NCBI GenBank assembly: GCA_027405735.1
Contig: JAPEHQ010000016.1
Coordinates: forward strand, 806,001-870,000
DNA from: Mucor racemosus
Lineage: Eukaryota > Mucoromycota > Mucoromycetes > Mucorales > Mucoraceae
Direction of reading: 5' to 3'
Length of the DNA stretch: 64,000 nt
Below, in pieces: positions 34,184 through 45,539 of the stretch. Both the position numbers and the translations under genes were made by a program. Positions within the stretch are counted from its first letter, which is position 1; each line of letters begins with the position of its first letter. Under the pieces are notes generated by a model that was given only the letters and a program-made list of their open reading frames with translations, had not been told where the DNA came from and did no database searches.

Positions 34184-35110
34184 TTAATCGAAGAGACCGA
34201 AACCCATATCATCATCCTCCTCCTCAGATTCCTCAGCAGCAGCCTCGGCAGCGGGAGCAGAAGAGGTCTCAGCAGCAACGGGGGCAGCAACAGCGAAAGC
34301 TTCGGGGTTAGCGATGAATTCCTTGATTTGCTCAGAACCGGGGAAGGTGTAGTCGGAAGCGACGGAAACAGCCAACAAGTTCTTGTAACCGTTGATAACG
34401 GAGTGAGGAACGGAAGCCAAAGTAGGATAACCAACAGCAAGAGAGATGGAGGCAATCTCACGGATAGCAGCCAACAAGTTGGCAACCAATTGAGACTCTT
34501 CAACATCGAGAACTTCGGGAGAGAAGAGAGAACCAGCATCATAAACTTGGACAACAGCCATACCGTAAGTGAAGGGAGAGATGTTCAACATGTTCAAAAG
34601 AACAGCTTCGGAAGGACCGACCTTGGTACCAACGGTAACAAGCTTGACATCAGAAACGATTTCAATGGTACCACGAGCAATCTTGGTTGGGATACCAAGA
34701 GCTTGGAAGAAAGAGGTCTTTCCGGGTTCCATACCAGTGTTACCACCGGGAACGATAACATCAGCAGGAGCGACGGCACCAGCACGAGCAGGGGCAGCAA
34801 CACGGTTGGAGATAATCTTCTCACGGATATCCTTAAGATCACAGTTGGTGAAAACGAAACCAATGTTACCCTTAACGAAGTTAAGAAGCTTCTCGAGTTC
34901 AGGGCGCTCGTTGAGCATACCCTTCAAAGCACGACGAACCATGGTGTTCTTACCCATAAGAACAACAGCTTCACCACGGAGGGAGAAACGGATTTGATGC
35001 ATTTGGTTGGAACTAACATTGTCAACGTTGACAATGAAGATGGAGGAGTAGGTATCCAAATAGTTGGTGAGCTTTTGGAAGTAAAGGGCCTTGTTTTCTC
35101 TCTTCGACAT
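34184..35110 (-). CDS. RPP0: 60S acidic ribosomal protein P0 (308 aa)
   Basis: uL10 homologue that anchors the P1/P2 stalk on the 60S GTPase centre. Landmarks: [15 protein letters not shown] at the N-terminus, the rRNA-binding block [22 protein letters not shown] (about 45-66), [26 protein letters not shown], and the stalk-protein tail [13 protein letters not shown] shared with P1. The length matches the family (about 310 aa). Codon use is strongly biased toward C/G-ending codons unlike its neighbours, as expected for a very highly expressed gene; this also produces a long chance ORF on the other strand. No intron. Divergent from MTG2. Confidence 0.97.
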   Translation of the reverse strand: MSKRENKALYFQKLTNYLDTYSSIFIVNVDNVSSNQMHQIRFSLRGEAVVLMGKNTMVRRALKGMLNERPELEKLLNFVKGNIGFVFTNCDLKDIREKIISNRVAAPARAGAVAPADVIVPGGNTGMEPGKTSFFQALGIPTKIARGTIEIVSDVKLVTVGTKVGPSEAVLLNMLNISPFTYGMAVVQVYDAGSLFSPEVLDVEESQLVANLLAAIREIASISLAVGYPTLASVPHSVINGYKNLLAVSVASDYTFPGSEQIKEFIANPEAFAVAAPVAAETSSAPAAEAAAEESEEEDDDMGFGLFD

Positions 35111-35431
35111 GTTGATGATTACTGTTCGAGGACTTTTTTAAAGAACTATATATTTATATAAATTAGTCTTCATGATAGATGGATGGATGTATATAGTATC
35201 ATTATTTTACCTGGCAGGTAGAGGAAGATTCAATCTTTTGCAAATGTAGTTTAATCTTATACATCCTTGATTTAGAGCTCGTGACTCTGCAAATGTTGGT
35301 TCGGGGAGAGCTCGGTCAAATTGAAAGGAAGAATGTCAAAATGCATTAGAATCCCGGTAGCATATTCATGACCCCAGAGAGAATCTCCTTTAAGCCTTCT
35401 CCCCAGTACATATCATATTGTATAAAGAAAA
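35111..35431. promoter_or_regulatory. divergent promoter of P0 and MTG2
   Basis: 321 nt separate the two start codons. On the P0 side there is a TATA-like TTATATAAATATATAG (about 35,143-35,160). A CATCCATC-type repeat (GATGGATGGATG, about 35,177-35,190) also occurs in front of P1 (59,109-59,131), which is notable because the two products work together. Confidence 0.5.
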
Positions 35432-36944
35432 ATGTTATTTCTGACAAGATCGATAGCAAGAAAAAACTTGTTTTCAAATTCATCATCAAACGCATTTTCG
35501 AATGCCTGTAAATCGAAATACCAATATCCATTAATAACACAATTTCATACGGCTACGACATGTAATGCAGAAGAAGATTATGCTAAAAAAGGCTCAGTGC
35601 AGTATAAACTGCGAGGAAAAGTAACTAACAATTAATATCACACAAAATTCGAATTTCTAATCAATTCAATTCATGTTTTAGGGTAGACAGTTTGTTGATT
35701 ACATTCGAGTAAAAGCTAGAGGAGGCGATGGCGGTGATGGTTGTGTATCATTTCAAAGAGAAAAATATCTTGCTAAAGGTCCTCCCAATGGTGGAAATGG
35801 TGGTCGAGGTGGTAATGTAATTATTCGAGCAACATCAGATGAAAGTACACTTAAGAGAATGGGTCGTATGTGTACTGCAAAACGAGGACAAAACGGTCTC
35901 GGTGCTGGAAGACATGGCACCATGGGCGAACATTTAGTAATTGAAGTACCAGTAGGAACAGTAGTTAGAGAAGTAATTCGAGATGCTGAAGAAGAAGCAA
36001 TGGAGGCAGAATTAACAGCAGAAGAAGAGCAAGAACAGCGTGAAGCTCGTTGGGTATTGTATCCTCGAGCTGAGCAAGAAAATGTTCGAGAGGGTCGAGT
36101 TAATTTCTTTAAGCAAGCTGAAAATTTAATGGATGAAGAAGATCGCTATTACCGTTGGCGTCTTCGTACAGAAAAGAGGGATAGCATTGATGTTGATTTA
36201 ACAGAGCATAATCAAGAGTTTCTCTTGTGTCGTGGTGGTGCTGGTGGTTATGGTAATCCACATTTCTTAACAACTGAAAATAGATCACCTAAATGGGCAA
36301 CTCGTGGACGTAAAGGAGAAGTTAGAGAAGTAGAACTAGAACTCAAAACAATCGCAGATATTGGTTTAGTGGGTCTTCCCAATGCTGGTAAATCAACATT
36401 GTTAAGCTCTATATCGAATGCACATCCCAAACAAGCAGATTATGCCTTTACTACTTTACATCCATTTGTGGGCACTGTTGATTATGCAGATCAATATCAA
36501 TTGACAGTTGCTGACATTCCTGGTTTAATCCAAGGAGCTCACCGTAATGTTGGTTTAGGACATGCTTTCCTTCGACATGTGGAACGTGCTAAAATCTTAG
36601 TTTATGTTATTGATGTTAGTGGTCCTTCACCTTTTGAAGATTTAAAGACATTGCAATATGAACTGGAAGCCTACAGACCTGGTCTCACGAAACGTCAATC
36701 TTTGATCGTTGCTAACAAGGCTGATAAAGTTGGAACAGCTAAAGATAATTTAGCTTTGCTTCAAAAACAAGTAAATTCATCTATTCCTATTGTTCCTGTC
36801 TCTGCAAAATATGAAAAGAATGTGCTCAAATTAACATCTGTTCTACGTAAAGAAGTAGAACGCATCCGAATCGAAGAAGAAGAAATCAGAAAAGCAAAAT
36901 TGAAAGAATTAGACGATGAATATGATGATGGAGAAGATATCTAA
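35432..36944 (+). CDS. MTG2: mitochondrial Obg-family GTPase Mtg2 (483 aa, 2 exons)
   Basis: Exons 35432-35620 and 35682-36944. Residues 1-45 are Arg/Ser-rich without acids (MLFLTRSIARKNLFSNSSS), a mitochondrial presequence. The Gly-rich Obg fold follows (RGGDGGDGCVSFQREKY... PPNGGNGGRGG, about 74-107), with an acidic lineage-specific insert (EEEAMEAELTAEEEQEQ) inside it. The G domain has the P-loop GLPNAGKST at about 294-302, DIPGLIQGAHRNVGLGHAFL (G3), ANKAD (G4) and PVSAKY (G5). In the family this protein assembles the large mitochondrial ribosomal subunit. The upstream exon is required for the targeting peptide; without it the protein would start inside the Obg fold. Confidence 0.93.
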
Positions 36945-37126
36945 GCATGTATATAATAAATAAATTCTCCATACTTTCAATTATACTGTGTTACATGTCT
37001 GTTTTCTTTTTCTGTCCTTCTTGTTTTAATTCGATGCTTCCAATGTATATTAAATCGAATTTAGATCAAATTATTGCTGATTTTTTTTTATTACATTGTA
37101 GATATAATCTTTTTATATATAGATAT

Positions 37127-37435
37127 TTATTGTGTTGCAAGTTCTTCTGCGCGTGCTCTGTTCTTAATCATATTTTCCTTCTTGGCAGCAATAAGAGCTG
37201 ATTGTCTTTCTTGTAAATTGTAGAGGAAGTATCCAGCTGAACCGAAAACAGTAGCAGCTAAAGCATGGCTACTAGGGTCTAACAATAATAAAAATTGATT
37301 AATGATACATGTAAAACAATTGCTATTCATTTGATACTCACTAGAGAAAACAGGACGCTTTTGAAGACCAAGAGCATATGAACGGACAAGAACACCAAAG
37401 GCAGCAAAGCCAGAAACACTACCGAGCAAACTCAT
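37127..37435 (-). CDS. small two-helix membrane protein, probably mitochondrial (81 aa, 2 exons)
   Basis: Exons 37435-37342 and 37278-37127, joined at phase 1; the intron (63 nt) is stop-free, so an unspliced 102-aa frame also exists, but splicing restores VFSNPSSHALAATVFG. Two short hydrophobic helices (GSVSGFAAFGVLVRSYALG and HALAATVFGSAGYFLYNL) are followed by a basic amphipathic tail (ERQSALIAAKKENMIKNRAR). Size, helices and charge fit a small inner-mitochondrial-membrane subunit, for example an accessory subunit of complex I, but I cannot name it. It converges with MTG2, 182 nt apart. Confidence 0.65.
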   Translation of the reverse strand: MSLLGSVSGFAAFGVLVRSYALGLQKRPVFSSEYQMNSNCFTCIINQFLLLLDPSSHALAATVFGSAGYFLYNLQERQSALIAAKKENMIKNRARAEELATQ

Positions 37436-38313
37436 ATTGATTATTGAATTTATAAAGAGTGGGGAGAGAGAGAGAGATGTTTGAACAATATAATCTTTTG
37501 TTCGGCTGCTCTGCCTTTACCCCACCACCTACCCCGAATTCCCCTAGTCCTCTACATCCTTTTTTTAATATGTCATCACTCGGAATCTTAAGAACTTGCC
37601 ATTTCAGGAAGGCTTGGGTTCAAATTAATACCAAAGGCCCTCCTAATTAGATGTGAGATGCTTACATTCAGTAATGTCAATTTAATTTCTCTAGACAGAA
37701 AATAGTCAATAAAAAGACAGATGAATAGCATATTTGATATATTTCTGTAATGTAGCGTTCTTAATTGATACTTTTTAAAGTACTTTTTTATATTCAAATC
37801 AATGAGGTGCCTCCAATGTGACATACAAACATTTAGTATGCTCGAATATACAGGTTTTTGATCTGCCTTTGAGAGATAAAAAATTTCCAGCGTATGAATT
37901 GCATATACTTTTATATTTTTATAAGCTTTTATCTGTTTTAAATCTACTATAAAGGCTTCAAAAATTCTCAATAGATGTAGATATATACCAAAATATCATC
38001 AAATTATTTGATGTTCCGTCTTGTAAGAGATCAAAAGACTCAATGTTCAAACAGAAGTGGTGAAATTAATCGTATCTCTACAACAATGATTTAAATATGT
38101 CTTTTAATCAAAAATCTGCTATACAATAGTCGGAGGTTTAGCAGTAACCTTCTTCATAACATGAGCATGTAAATAAAGCAATTTGCAGCAAAATTTTATT
38201 GAAGAGCTTCAGTTGGTAAAAATAGCCTGTATCATTTTAACTTCTATAGGTAGGGAGTAATTTTATTCCCCAATATATTGTGCCTTTTGCTTGACCTCTT
38301 TTTTCAATTATAT

Positions 38314-38344
<31 letters not shown>

Positions 38345-38639
38345 GCAATCGGACAACAACATCAAATCGAACAGTCTTATTATTATAAAAGTGTAGTTGA
38401 TCTACATTAAGCTGGTACAAGGTAGAGTAAGCAGGATTTTACTCTACTGCGTACCGATCTTTATTCTCCAAGATGTATTGCTACAAACCTTATTAAATCA
38501 GCTAAGATTACAAGTATAATTTATTTTGTTTGAACTTGTTATTTATATGTTGTTTAATAATAATATTACTAATAACATCACTGACTAGAAAATTTTAAAA
38601 TAGTATTTGAAGTCCCCTAATGTGTGGAATTAAAATGAA
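37436..38639. other. intergenic region, no supported gene
   Basis: A (GA)n run lies just upstream of the small protein gene. A 127-codon minus-strand frame (37588-37971) has no domain and unbiased composition. A T27 tract is at 38,318-38,344. Otherwise nothing seen. Confidence 0.4.
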
Positions 38640-40372
38640 TTTCAAAAATTGTAGTCGATACAGCACCCAAAAAACGCCTTAAAGACAAAATATATACTAA
38701 CTGTTCGTACGTATTACGCATATTGTTTCTCAAAACAATTTGTATATATCTCACGAAAGATTCAAAAACAGGTAAAATTCGCTGCATTTTTCTTAAAAAC
38801 TGGTCTCACTTTTCATTTTTCATCGCTGTTCAACTTTTTCTTTCATTAAATAACAGCAAGAAAAACTTATATGCCAATGTACCTGAGATGATCTACTTTA
38901 ATTCAAAAATAAGTATCCGGAAATATCCTATCTCTAGCAGTTGGTATTAATTTTTCATTGCTAATGTTTTAGATTTTTACACGTATTTTGCTACTAAAAA
39001 TTAAAAACTTTGAGCCTTCATATCTCTACAAAAAATTAAGTTACACTAACACTTTTTAATAATAAAACTTACATGTTTTAAAGTGTTCTATAATATATTT
39101 TAGTATGAAAAAATTCTGAGCATTTTTATTTTTTTCATTTTTTTTTTGGCATTTTTGTAGTAGATTACAAAATATTTGTTAAATTGAGTAGCAGTTTTTT
39201 TTTACTCATGTCATCAAGCTCGTTTAGCTCTCTCGGATCTAATTTAGTTCTTTTCAAAATATTGATTTTTCGTGGAGATATCCTCAAAAATGTGTACAAA
39301 AAGATACCGTCATTTCTAGCTTCCATTTTCCCCTTGTATACTCTCATCCCAAATTCTGAATCTGAAAAAAAAATTGACAAAAATCTTGTTTTCTCTACGA
39401 AAAATGCAATTAGAAGGTCCAGCAATAGCTTGATTGATAGATAATTTTGCTATACATCATTTCCATTGCTTATATTTGAAACTTATTTATAAAAAGTGAT
39501 TTGTATCTTCAAAAAACCTCCAATATTTCAATTGCATTTTACGCAAAATTTAATGTGAAACATCTTTCTGAATTTTTTTTCGATGGATGCAGAATCTAAG
39601 ATTGTACAAAAACTATTTAATACACGCGTTCTACTTATTTTGCAGTTCATGAGCCATTGAATAATTTTATTTTTTGAATCATTTTTCTATAATTTCAGCA
39701 AATCAATCTTGAAACCCCGCTACCATAGAGTTAAGTTGTGATATGAACTATTATTTTAATTATCTCGACCAAAAATCAATATTTTTCGCTGAAACAAAAA
39801 ATGCAGAGTAGCTTTGAGTTGGATAAGTCTTGTGCATCATATCAAAAATTTATTAAGTCTCAATGTAGGCGCTGAATTTTTTTTACAATCGATTTTAGGT
39901 CAACTTTGGTTAATATTAGGCCAGTGATGCACTTATATTCTGGTATTAACTCATTCATTTTCGGACAGATATCAATGACTCATAGAGGGAAGGCACACTT
40001 TCTTTAAAGATTTAACATATTTCGGCTCAATATTGGGCGAAAAATTCGAAAACTATCTTGAAATCTACTTATATAGCCGTAAAAAACCGACAACAAAAAC
40101 TCTATCTCGACAAATTTTGAATCTAATAACTCTCAACTTTACATGAGAGTAGGAATACTATCTTTGACACGATGGTCTGAAAGCGCAACTTCCACAACCT
40201 ACTGTGTGTTGAGAAAACTATCGCTAAAATGCACCTATTGCTTACTGCACCCTTTTATTGAAAATAATTTAAATAGGATCTTTATGAATACTGATTACTG
40301 ATACAAATAAGCTGCCACTTTACGTGGATATAGGTACGAATAATAGGTGCTACAAGTATTTCAAATACTATC
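38640..40372 (-). repeat. family A repeat, copy 3 (inverted)
   Basis: Reverse-complement counterpart of 18,185-20,330, lacking the hAT insertion: the empty target is near 40,195-40,205 (CCACAACCTACTGTGTG). Contains CCTCAAAAATGTGTACAAAAAG (39,281-39,302), as in the outer right side of the palindrome. No coding potential. Confidence 0.7.
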
Positions 40373-41414
40373 TTTCACAGTCCATTTTTGGGAACCAAAT
40401 GGGAACAACGACAACAACCTGCTTGGTAACGCTAAAAGTATTTATGCCTTTGTAAATTTCTGTTTGTAACACACAAAATCTATTTTCTTCCCTACTCTTT
40501 TCTCAGCTCTTTTATTTACGTTTAAAACTACAACAAAAAGACCAATATTTTTTTATAAACTGAAATCAAGAAGCAGGTACAAGCACATGTTTTTCCTATT
40601 GTTTATTTGGAAATGAATTATTAACTGTTGATGTTAGGGCACGTTATAATATTTTTTTCCAACAAAAAAAGCATCCAAGGCTTAGTCATTCTGTTCCAGT
40701 CATCTACGTTATAATCAATGCTTTTTTGGTCTAAAGTCGATATCTACCTGGAGAAAAGCTGGTGATTATAAAAGTATGTATAGTATTGACTTGATTTGAA
40801 TGAATGAATAAACTCATGTTAGTCTATTTAGTTTCTAAAAAGTATTTGTTTGTATTTAGTGTCCAACAGCTAAGAAGAGAAAAACAAGATGTTGTCTTGT
40901 ATACCACTACTAACTATCAAATTAGTTGTGTTGACTCGCAATAAAGTAAGGTGTTTTATCAAGTACGATGTTTACGTTCAATGTATTTCATCAGTTAATA
41001 AATTGAACAAATAGACATATTATGATTCATGATCATGTAGAGATCTATGAACACAAAAAAATGATCCAAACTGTCATGCTTCGTTGACCTGTACGAGATT
41101 TGTTGTGACGATACTTGGTGGCTCAAGTCAAGTGTAATTTTGACATTTAACTGCAAACGTATCGAATCAAGATAAAGTTGGTTGATTAATATAACGGATA
41201 ATAAATGCAATGTCATTTATTGAATAGGTGAATATAAATGTATTGTATAAAGCAACACAGCTTACTTGTGAATGAAAATACTAATTATTCTGATTAACAT
41301 AAATAGATTCAAAAATCATAGTTAAATGCAATCATTGCTACTAAATCGCATAATTTGATATGCAGAAAACTCTTGAGCCATTTATTCTTTTTTTCTGGCA
41401 ATGCTAAAAATCAT
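40373..41414. other. gene-free AT-rich sequence
   Basis: No gene, RNA or clear repeat boundary recognised. Confidence 0.35.
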
Positions 41415-41728
41415 TGTTCAATATAACCGAATATTAATAAATCAGAGAAAATGCAACTGTTAAAAAACTGATACCTAATGTACATCGACGTCAAGATAAT
41501 AGATAAAAGGAGCATTGATTGTGTAGTGAAAACCGCAAAATTTTGATGGGTAAAAATTACAGGACCAAGATGTTGTATTTGCCTCAGAATTTTTAAAAGG
41601 GTTTAAAAGCATATTTCATCAAACTTACTGTAGATGCTAAATACTCACTACTATATGCTATATTAGTATCATTTTGGTTTTTTGTTGATTGCTGTATTAT
41701 TAAAAATCAAGCTTTTCACAGCTTATAA

Positions 41729-41875
41729 CACTATGAAGAAAAAATCTCTTAATTCTCTTAATTGTGCCACATTAAGGAAGATAAGAAAATTTTCACTGCT
41801 TATTTTTTTAAATTTCGTCTTATTTTCCTTAATGTGGCATAATTAAGAGAATTAAGGGGTTTTTTCTTCATAGTG
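41729..41875. mobile_element. hairpin MITE, copy 1 (147 bp)
   Basis: Almost fully palindromic: CACTATGAAGAAAAAATC ... GGTTTTTTCTTCATAGTG with inner arms CTCTTAATTCTCTTAA and CCACATTAAGGAA. Copy 3 of family B lacks it at the same position (ACTTATAACAATGACAATAATGG near 48,243), giving an empty site; the flanking triplets TAA/CAA suggest a 2-3 bp target duplication. Confidence 0.8.
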
Positions 41876-41932
41876 CAACAATGACAATAATGGGATGTTT
41901 CTGATGTTATATTGACATTTATCATAAGGCGG

Positions 41933-42152
41933 GCTGATGATACGTTTGATACTACTGTAGATGGAACTAGTCAATTTAATTTATGGGATTTGAATGTAAA
42001 TACCGAGGAGCCATTTGCAAGTACTTAAGTTGGTTCTGGTAAATTATTGAATAATAAATTGGCTTGGGACAAAGAGGATAAAAAGGCGGCAATAGGTTCC
42101 AGTGATGATGGCCATGTTTATGTTTATGTTTACGTTTATGACATTGGAGAGG
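41933..42152 (+). pseudogene. dynein intermediate chain fragment in family B copy 2
   Basis: One frame reads DGTSQFNLWDLNVNTEEPFA, then LAWDKEDKKAAIGSSDDGH and VYVYDIGE, with one stop codon after FAST and a GTTTAT expansion. It aligns by eye with the last WD40 repeats of cytoplasmic dynein intermediate chain (DLWNLNNDTEVP... GHI-VYDVGE). It is not expressed as a whole gene here. Confidence 0.78.
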
Positions 42153-43972
42153 TACCACTAAAACTCAACGTAATCACCTCTAGCGCAATAATTATACATT
42201 AAGACTATATTATTATCAAATAAACTACCACACAATATTAACATGTATAAAGGTTTACAGTAATAAGCTTGAATCAAGTAGGTACAGCATCGTAAATTCT
42301 TGAAAAAGTTCTCAAGTATTATAAAATTTCTTATTTTTAAGACTCACAAGGCTTAGAACCGGAATATTAATTTAGAAAATTATTTTTGTCCAGATCATCA
42401 ATTTTGACATTTTTTAATTTTTTTTTTCTGATTTTGCAAATCTAGAGTTAATTATATTACCAATTATAAAAACAAAAAATATACACATATACAAAATTTG
42501 GCGCTCTATTTGCTCAATAAAAAATAACAAACATTTTTATTGTAAAATATTACATGAAAACCCTTTAGCCAAAAAACCGTTTTTTGGGCAAAAGTACACA
42601 TTTTCATTACTTAACATTTAATACTAAGCTTTTATAAAATCCGTATTAGTTATGGCTACAATTTTCTCTCACAATGTAGTATATTTAAACGTTGATTTTG
42701 GTATCAAAATTTAATTTTTCTGTTTTTTGATCAAAATCATGAGTGTTGGTAAGGATAAAATGAGTCCCGAAAATGTCCGGTACAAAAACTGAATTTTCAG
42801 ATTGTACGTGGTTAAATACAAGAAAAGTTGAACAAAAAATACTCTTTATTTAAAACTTGGATATATCATAGTAAAGGAGACTTAGCCGTCCAATCTTGCT
42901 ATGATGCTCAATTACGGCGTTGCTCTACGGGCTCGCTTTTCCAATTTTTTAATGGATGTATGATATGACAGCCGGTTTTTCTGGTAGAAAATGCATGTTT
43001 CTATAATAACAGATATTGCCTATTTTGTTTATTTTATGGGTTGATGCGCTGTAATGCTACTTTTATATTGGCTGAAATGTGCAATTTAGCAGGGTTTTAA
43101 TTGCGCTAAATAATGTAAAGCCTTGAAAATCCTTTTCTAAGTGTGCTGTTTCTCTCTTTTTGTTTTCATATTCCAAGGATATATTCACCGTTTGATAAGG
43201 CATATCAGACTATCAAGCTGGTATTCTTTTCTTTTATCGGAATACGTATGCTAAGATAAGAAACTAATGTTTTTAATATAGGTGGCAGTCGTTAGTTATA
43301 TTGGAGACTGATATTCTTATCTAACCGCATTCTAAGATCACACATCATTATTTACTACTGTATTGTTGGACGTATTTCTTGATTACCAGATCAAATCGAA
43401 GGCAATGATATTTATAATATACTTAATGAAAAGCTAGGACTGGCTACAAACCCACGAAATGTTCAGAAAAGTAATAGATTTTCAAATCATATAGAAACAA
43501 AAGAAAAGAGTAATTTAATGTCTTGTCTAACAAACATAGTTTTGATCGTAGCTATACTTGTTGGAAACAAATCTTTTTACAGCTGACAATCGTAAGCTAA
43601 AATAGTAAGTTTAAAGATTAATTTGTTTAAATTTTATGAGTGGTAAAGTAGCATTTATGACCGTAGATTTGGCTTGCTGCATATACATTTAAGCAGTAAG
43701 GGTTATTTAAGTTTATGCTCAAGCAAAAACCATGGCTGCTGTAAACATTAACAGCTATAAACATATTTACAAATGATGATAATAATTGTAAATATATTGG
43801 TTCTTGCGTAGTATTGCTCTACATCAACAACGTATTGAACTGTATTGCCAATAATTTATACTAGTAAACGCAAATGTAATTTAAAAACCTATTCCATGCC
43901 AGTAAAAATGCAATGGAATTTTGAGAACAGCACGATGCTCATATACAAACCAATTTGTGCCCATACAAGTAA

Positions 43973-45067
43973 AGCTTTATAACATAATAAAAGCTTTCCA
44001 CTTGTATTCATCTCTAATTTTTGCTTTTTTAAATAAAATAAAAAGAGTAGGATAAACAACTAATTATAATTGTATGCCTAGTAGTAAGTGTCAAATAATA
44101 TGACAAATTTATTAATTGTTAAATATATATTTAGAGTAAACACATAATCTAGTATTCTTATCCTTATCGTCAAGAGGGCTCAGATGCGACTTGTAGGTAA
44201 GTATTATTAAATCAAGTCGAGTTTGGTATTTACTTTTTTTTATTGATATGATAGATGATTGCCCGTTTCAAGGTGAGTAATAAGTTATTGTTTCTATGAA
44301 TCTATAAAAGTCGCTAATGACATCTGTATCCAGGAAATCCTTGGGCGGCTTTTTCTTTTATCATCATGTTATTTCCTGTAAGTTGATAAACAATTTACAA
44401 CATCAAAAGCATCTTATATAATTATATTTTCAGTAAATAGATGACCTTGTTGCTATCTGGATATCTGGATACAGAACTTTTACCATCTCTGTGTCTTTAT
44501 CAGCTGTTTGCGATACCATTGCTACTCGTTGTTTCCCTACAGGCTATAGCTCCCTTACTTTCCACTCCTTTTGTTTCTTTTTTTTAGTATCCCATTAATC
44601 CATTTGCAGTTTGTATATCAAATTGCATCATCTAGTATTATACCGCGTATTTTTATATATATAACAAACCAATAAACTATCAGCAATAAATAAGTATATG
44701 ATATCAAAATCGCTCCATAATAGCTATAAAATGCTAAAACAAAAAGCCTGATGCGTGCATCAATTTCATACGCATGCAGAATGCGTTCATAAAAATGCTT
44801 GCATAATATGCAATTGCGTACGTATTACTCTACTGACAGCTTGCAGAAATGTCACGCTCATGAGTTTTTTCTATGATGATTGCGTGAAGAAATGTATAGC
44901 GCTGAAGTATTCATCAATAATCTTGCGTGCAGAATTGTTCCGTGCCTGAGATATTTTAAAAAACCAGTGACGCTATTTTGCACGCAAAAGCTCAGTGTTT
45001 GCGTGCGGATTAGGCAGGCCAATGCGCAAATTAGGCAAAATTTCAATCGCCATTTTCTCCATAATAG
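43973..45067. mobile_element. 1.1-kb insertion splitting family B copy 2
   Basis: The flanking sequence TGCCCATACAA | CAATCAGCTCATTATG is continuous in copies 1 and 3 (17,600; 51,650), so 43,973-45,067 is an insertion, with CAA or ACAA shared at both edges as a possible short target duplication. It contains a spliced-looking gene fragment (44,184-44,590) and a TGCGTGCA-rich region (44,750-45,010). Element class unknown. Confidence 0.5.
44184..44590 (+). pseudogene. possible spliced gene fragment inside the insertion
   Basis: Three consecutive consensus introns of typical local length are visible: GTAAGT 44197-44254, GTGAGT 44273-44333, GTAAGT 44378-44433 or -44440. The mini-exons 44184-44196, 44255-44272 and 44334-44377 join in one frame as MRLVDDCPFQGNPWAAFSF followed by IIMLFP. 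Beyond that two competing frames exist and none is clearly right. Either a small membrane-protein gene or a captured or decayed fragment. Confidence 0.35.
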
Positions 45068-45539
45068 TGCAATCAGCTCATTATGCTCATGGTCAGATTT
45101 TATTATTATGTGCAAATAGGGATAATGATACTGTATGCCTATGGGCAGTTCTACTATTATGCACACATGGGATTAATGTCATGCATATAGACAGAATCTA
45201 TTATCACTATGAAGAAAAAATCTCTTAATTCTCTTAAGTGTGCCACATTAAGGAAAATAAAATTTTCACTGCTTATTTTTTTTTAAATTTTGTCTTATTT
45301 TCCTTAATGTGGGATGTGGCACAATTAAGAGAATTAAGGGATTTTTTCTTCATAGTGTATAATTCTACACATACAGGCTTTTCGTTATGCTCGTGTGCAG
45401 TTTCTTTTTTTGTGCCCATGTGCATCTTATTGTCTTTTTAGCCATTATTCAGTGGGCATGCACAGCAGCTCAGGCTATAGTGTGCAGTCCCACCTGGGCA
45501 CAACAAAATCATCTTGTGCAGCACAGGTCGGCCGTAGTG
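45068..45539 (+). mobile_element. family B element, copy 2, 3' end
   Basis: Resumes at CAATCAGCTCATTATGCTC and ends at GCACAGGTCGGCCGTAGTG exactly as in copies 1 and 3. Interrupted by the second hairpin MITE. Confidence 0.75.
45205..45357. mobile_element. hairpin MITE, copy 2 (153 bp)
   Basis: Same family as 41729-41875 with the same CACTATGAAGAAAAAATC ends and a CCACATTAAGGAAAATAA inner arm. Flanked by TAT on both sides; empty sites are in copies 1 and 3 (GATCTATAATCCTGC near 17,727; AATCTATAATTCTGC near 51,779). Confidence 0.8.

Larger units (their letters stand above)
41415..43972 (+). mobile_element. family B element, copy 2, 5' and central part
   Basis: Shares its 5' section (CTGATACCTAATGTACATCGA, about 41,469) with copy 3 (47,640), then the dynein relic, then the body from 42,155. 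It is broken after TTTGTGCCCATACAA at about 43,972 and resumes at 45,068. It holds a hairpin MITE at 41729-41875. Confidence 0.7.

Noticed and set aside
34163..35161. 332-codon plus-strand ORF opposite P0
   Set aside because: Antisense shadow created by the extreme codon bias of the P0 gene; it has no domain and no splice or start context of its own.
37588..37971. 127-codon minus-strand ORF in the intergenic region
   Set aside because: Composition is that of random AT-rich DNA (Ile, Leu, Lys, Tyr), with no domain, repeats or homologous copy in the window.
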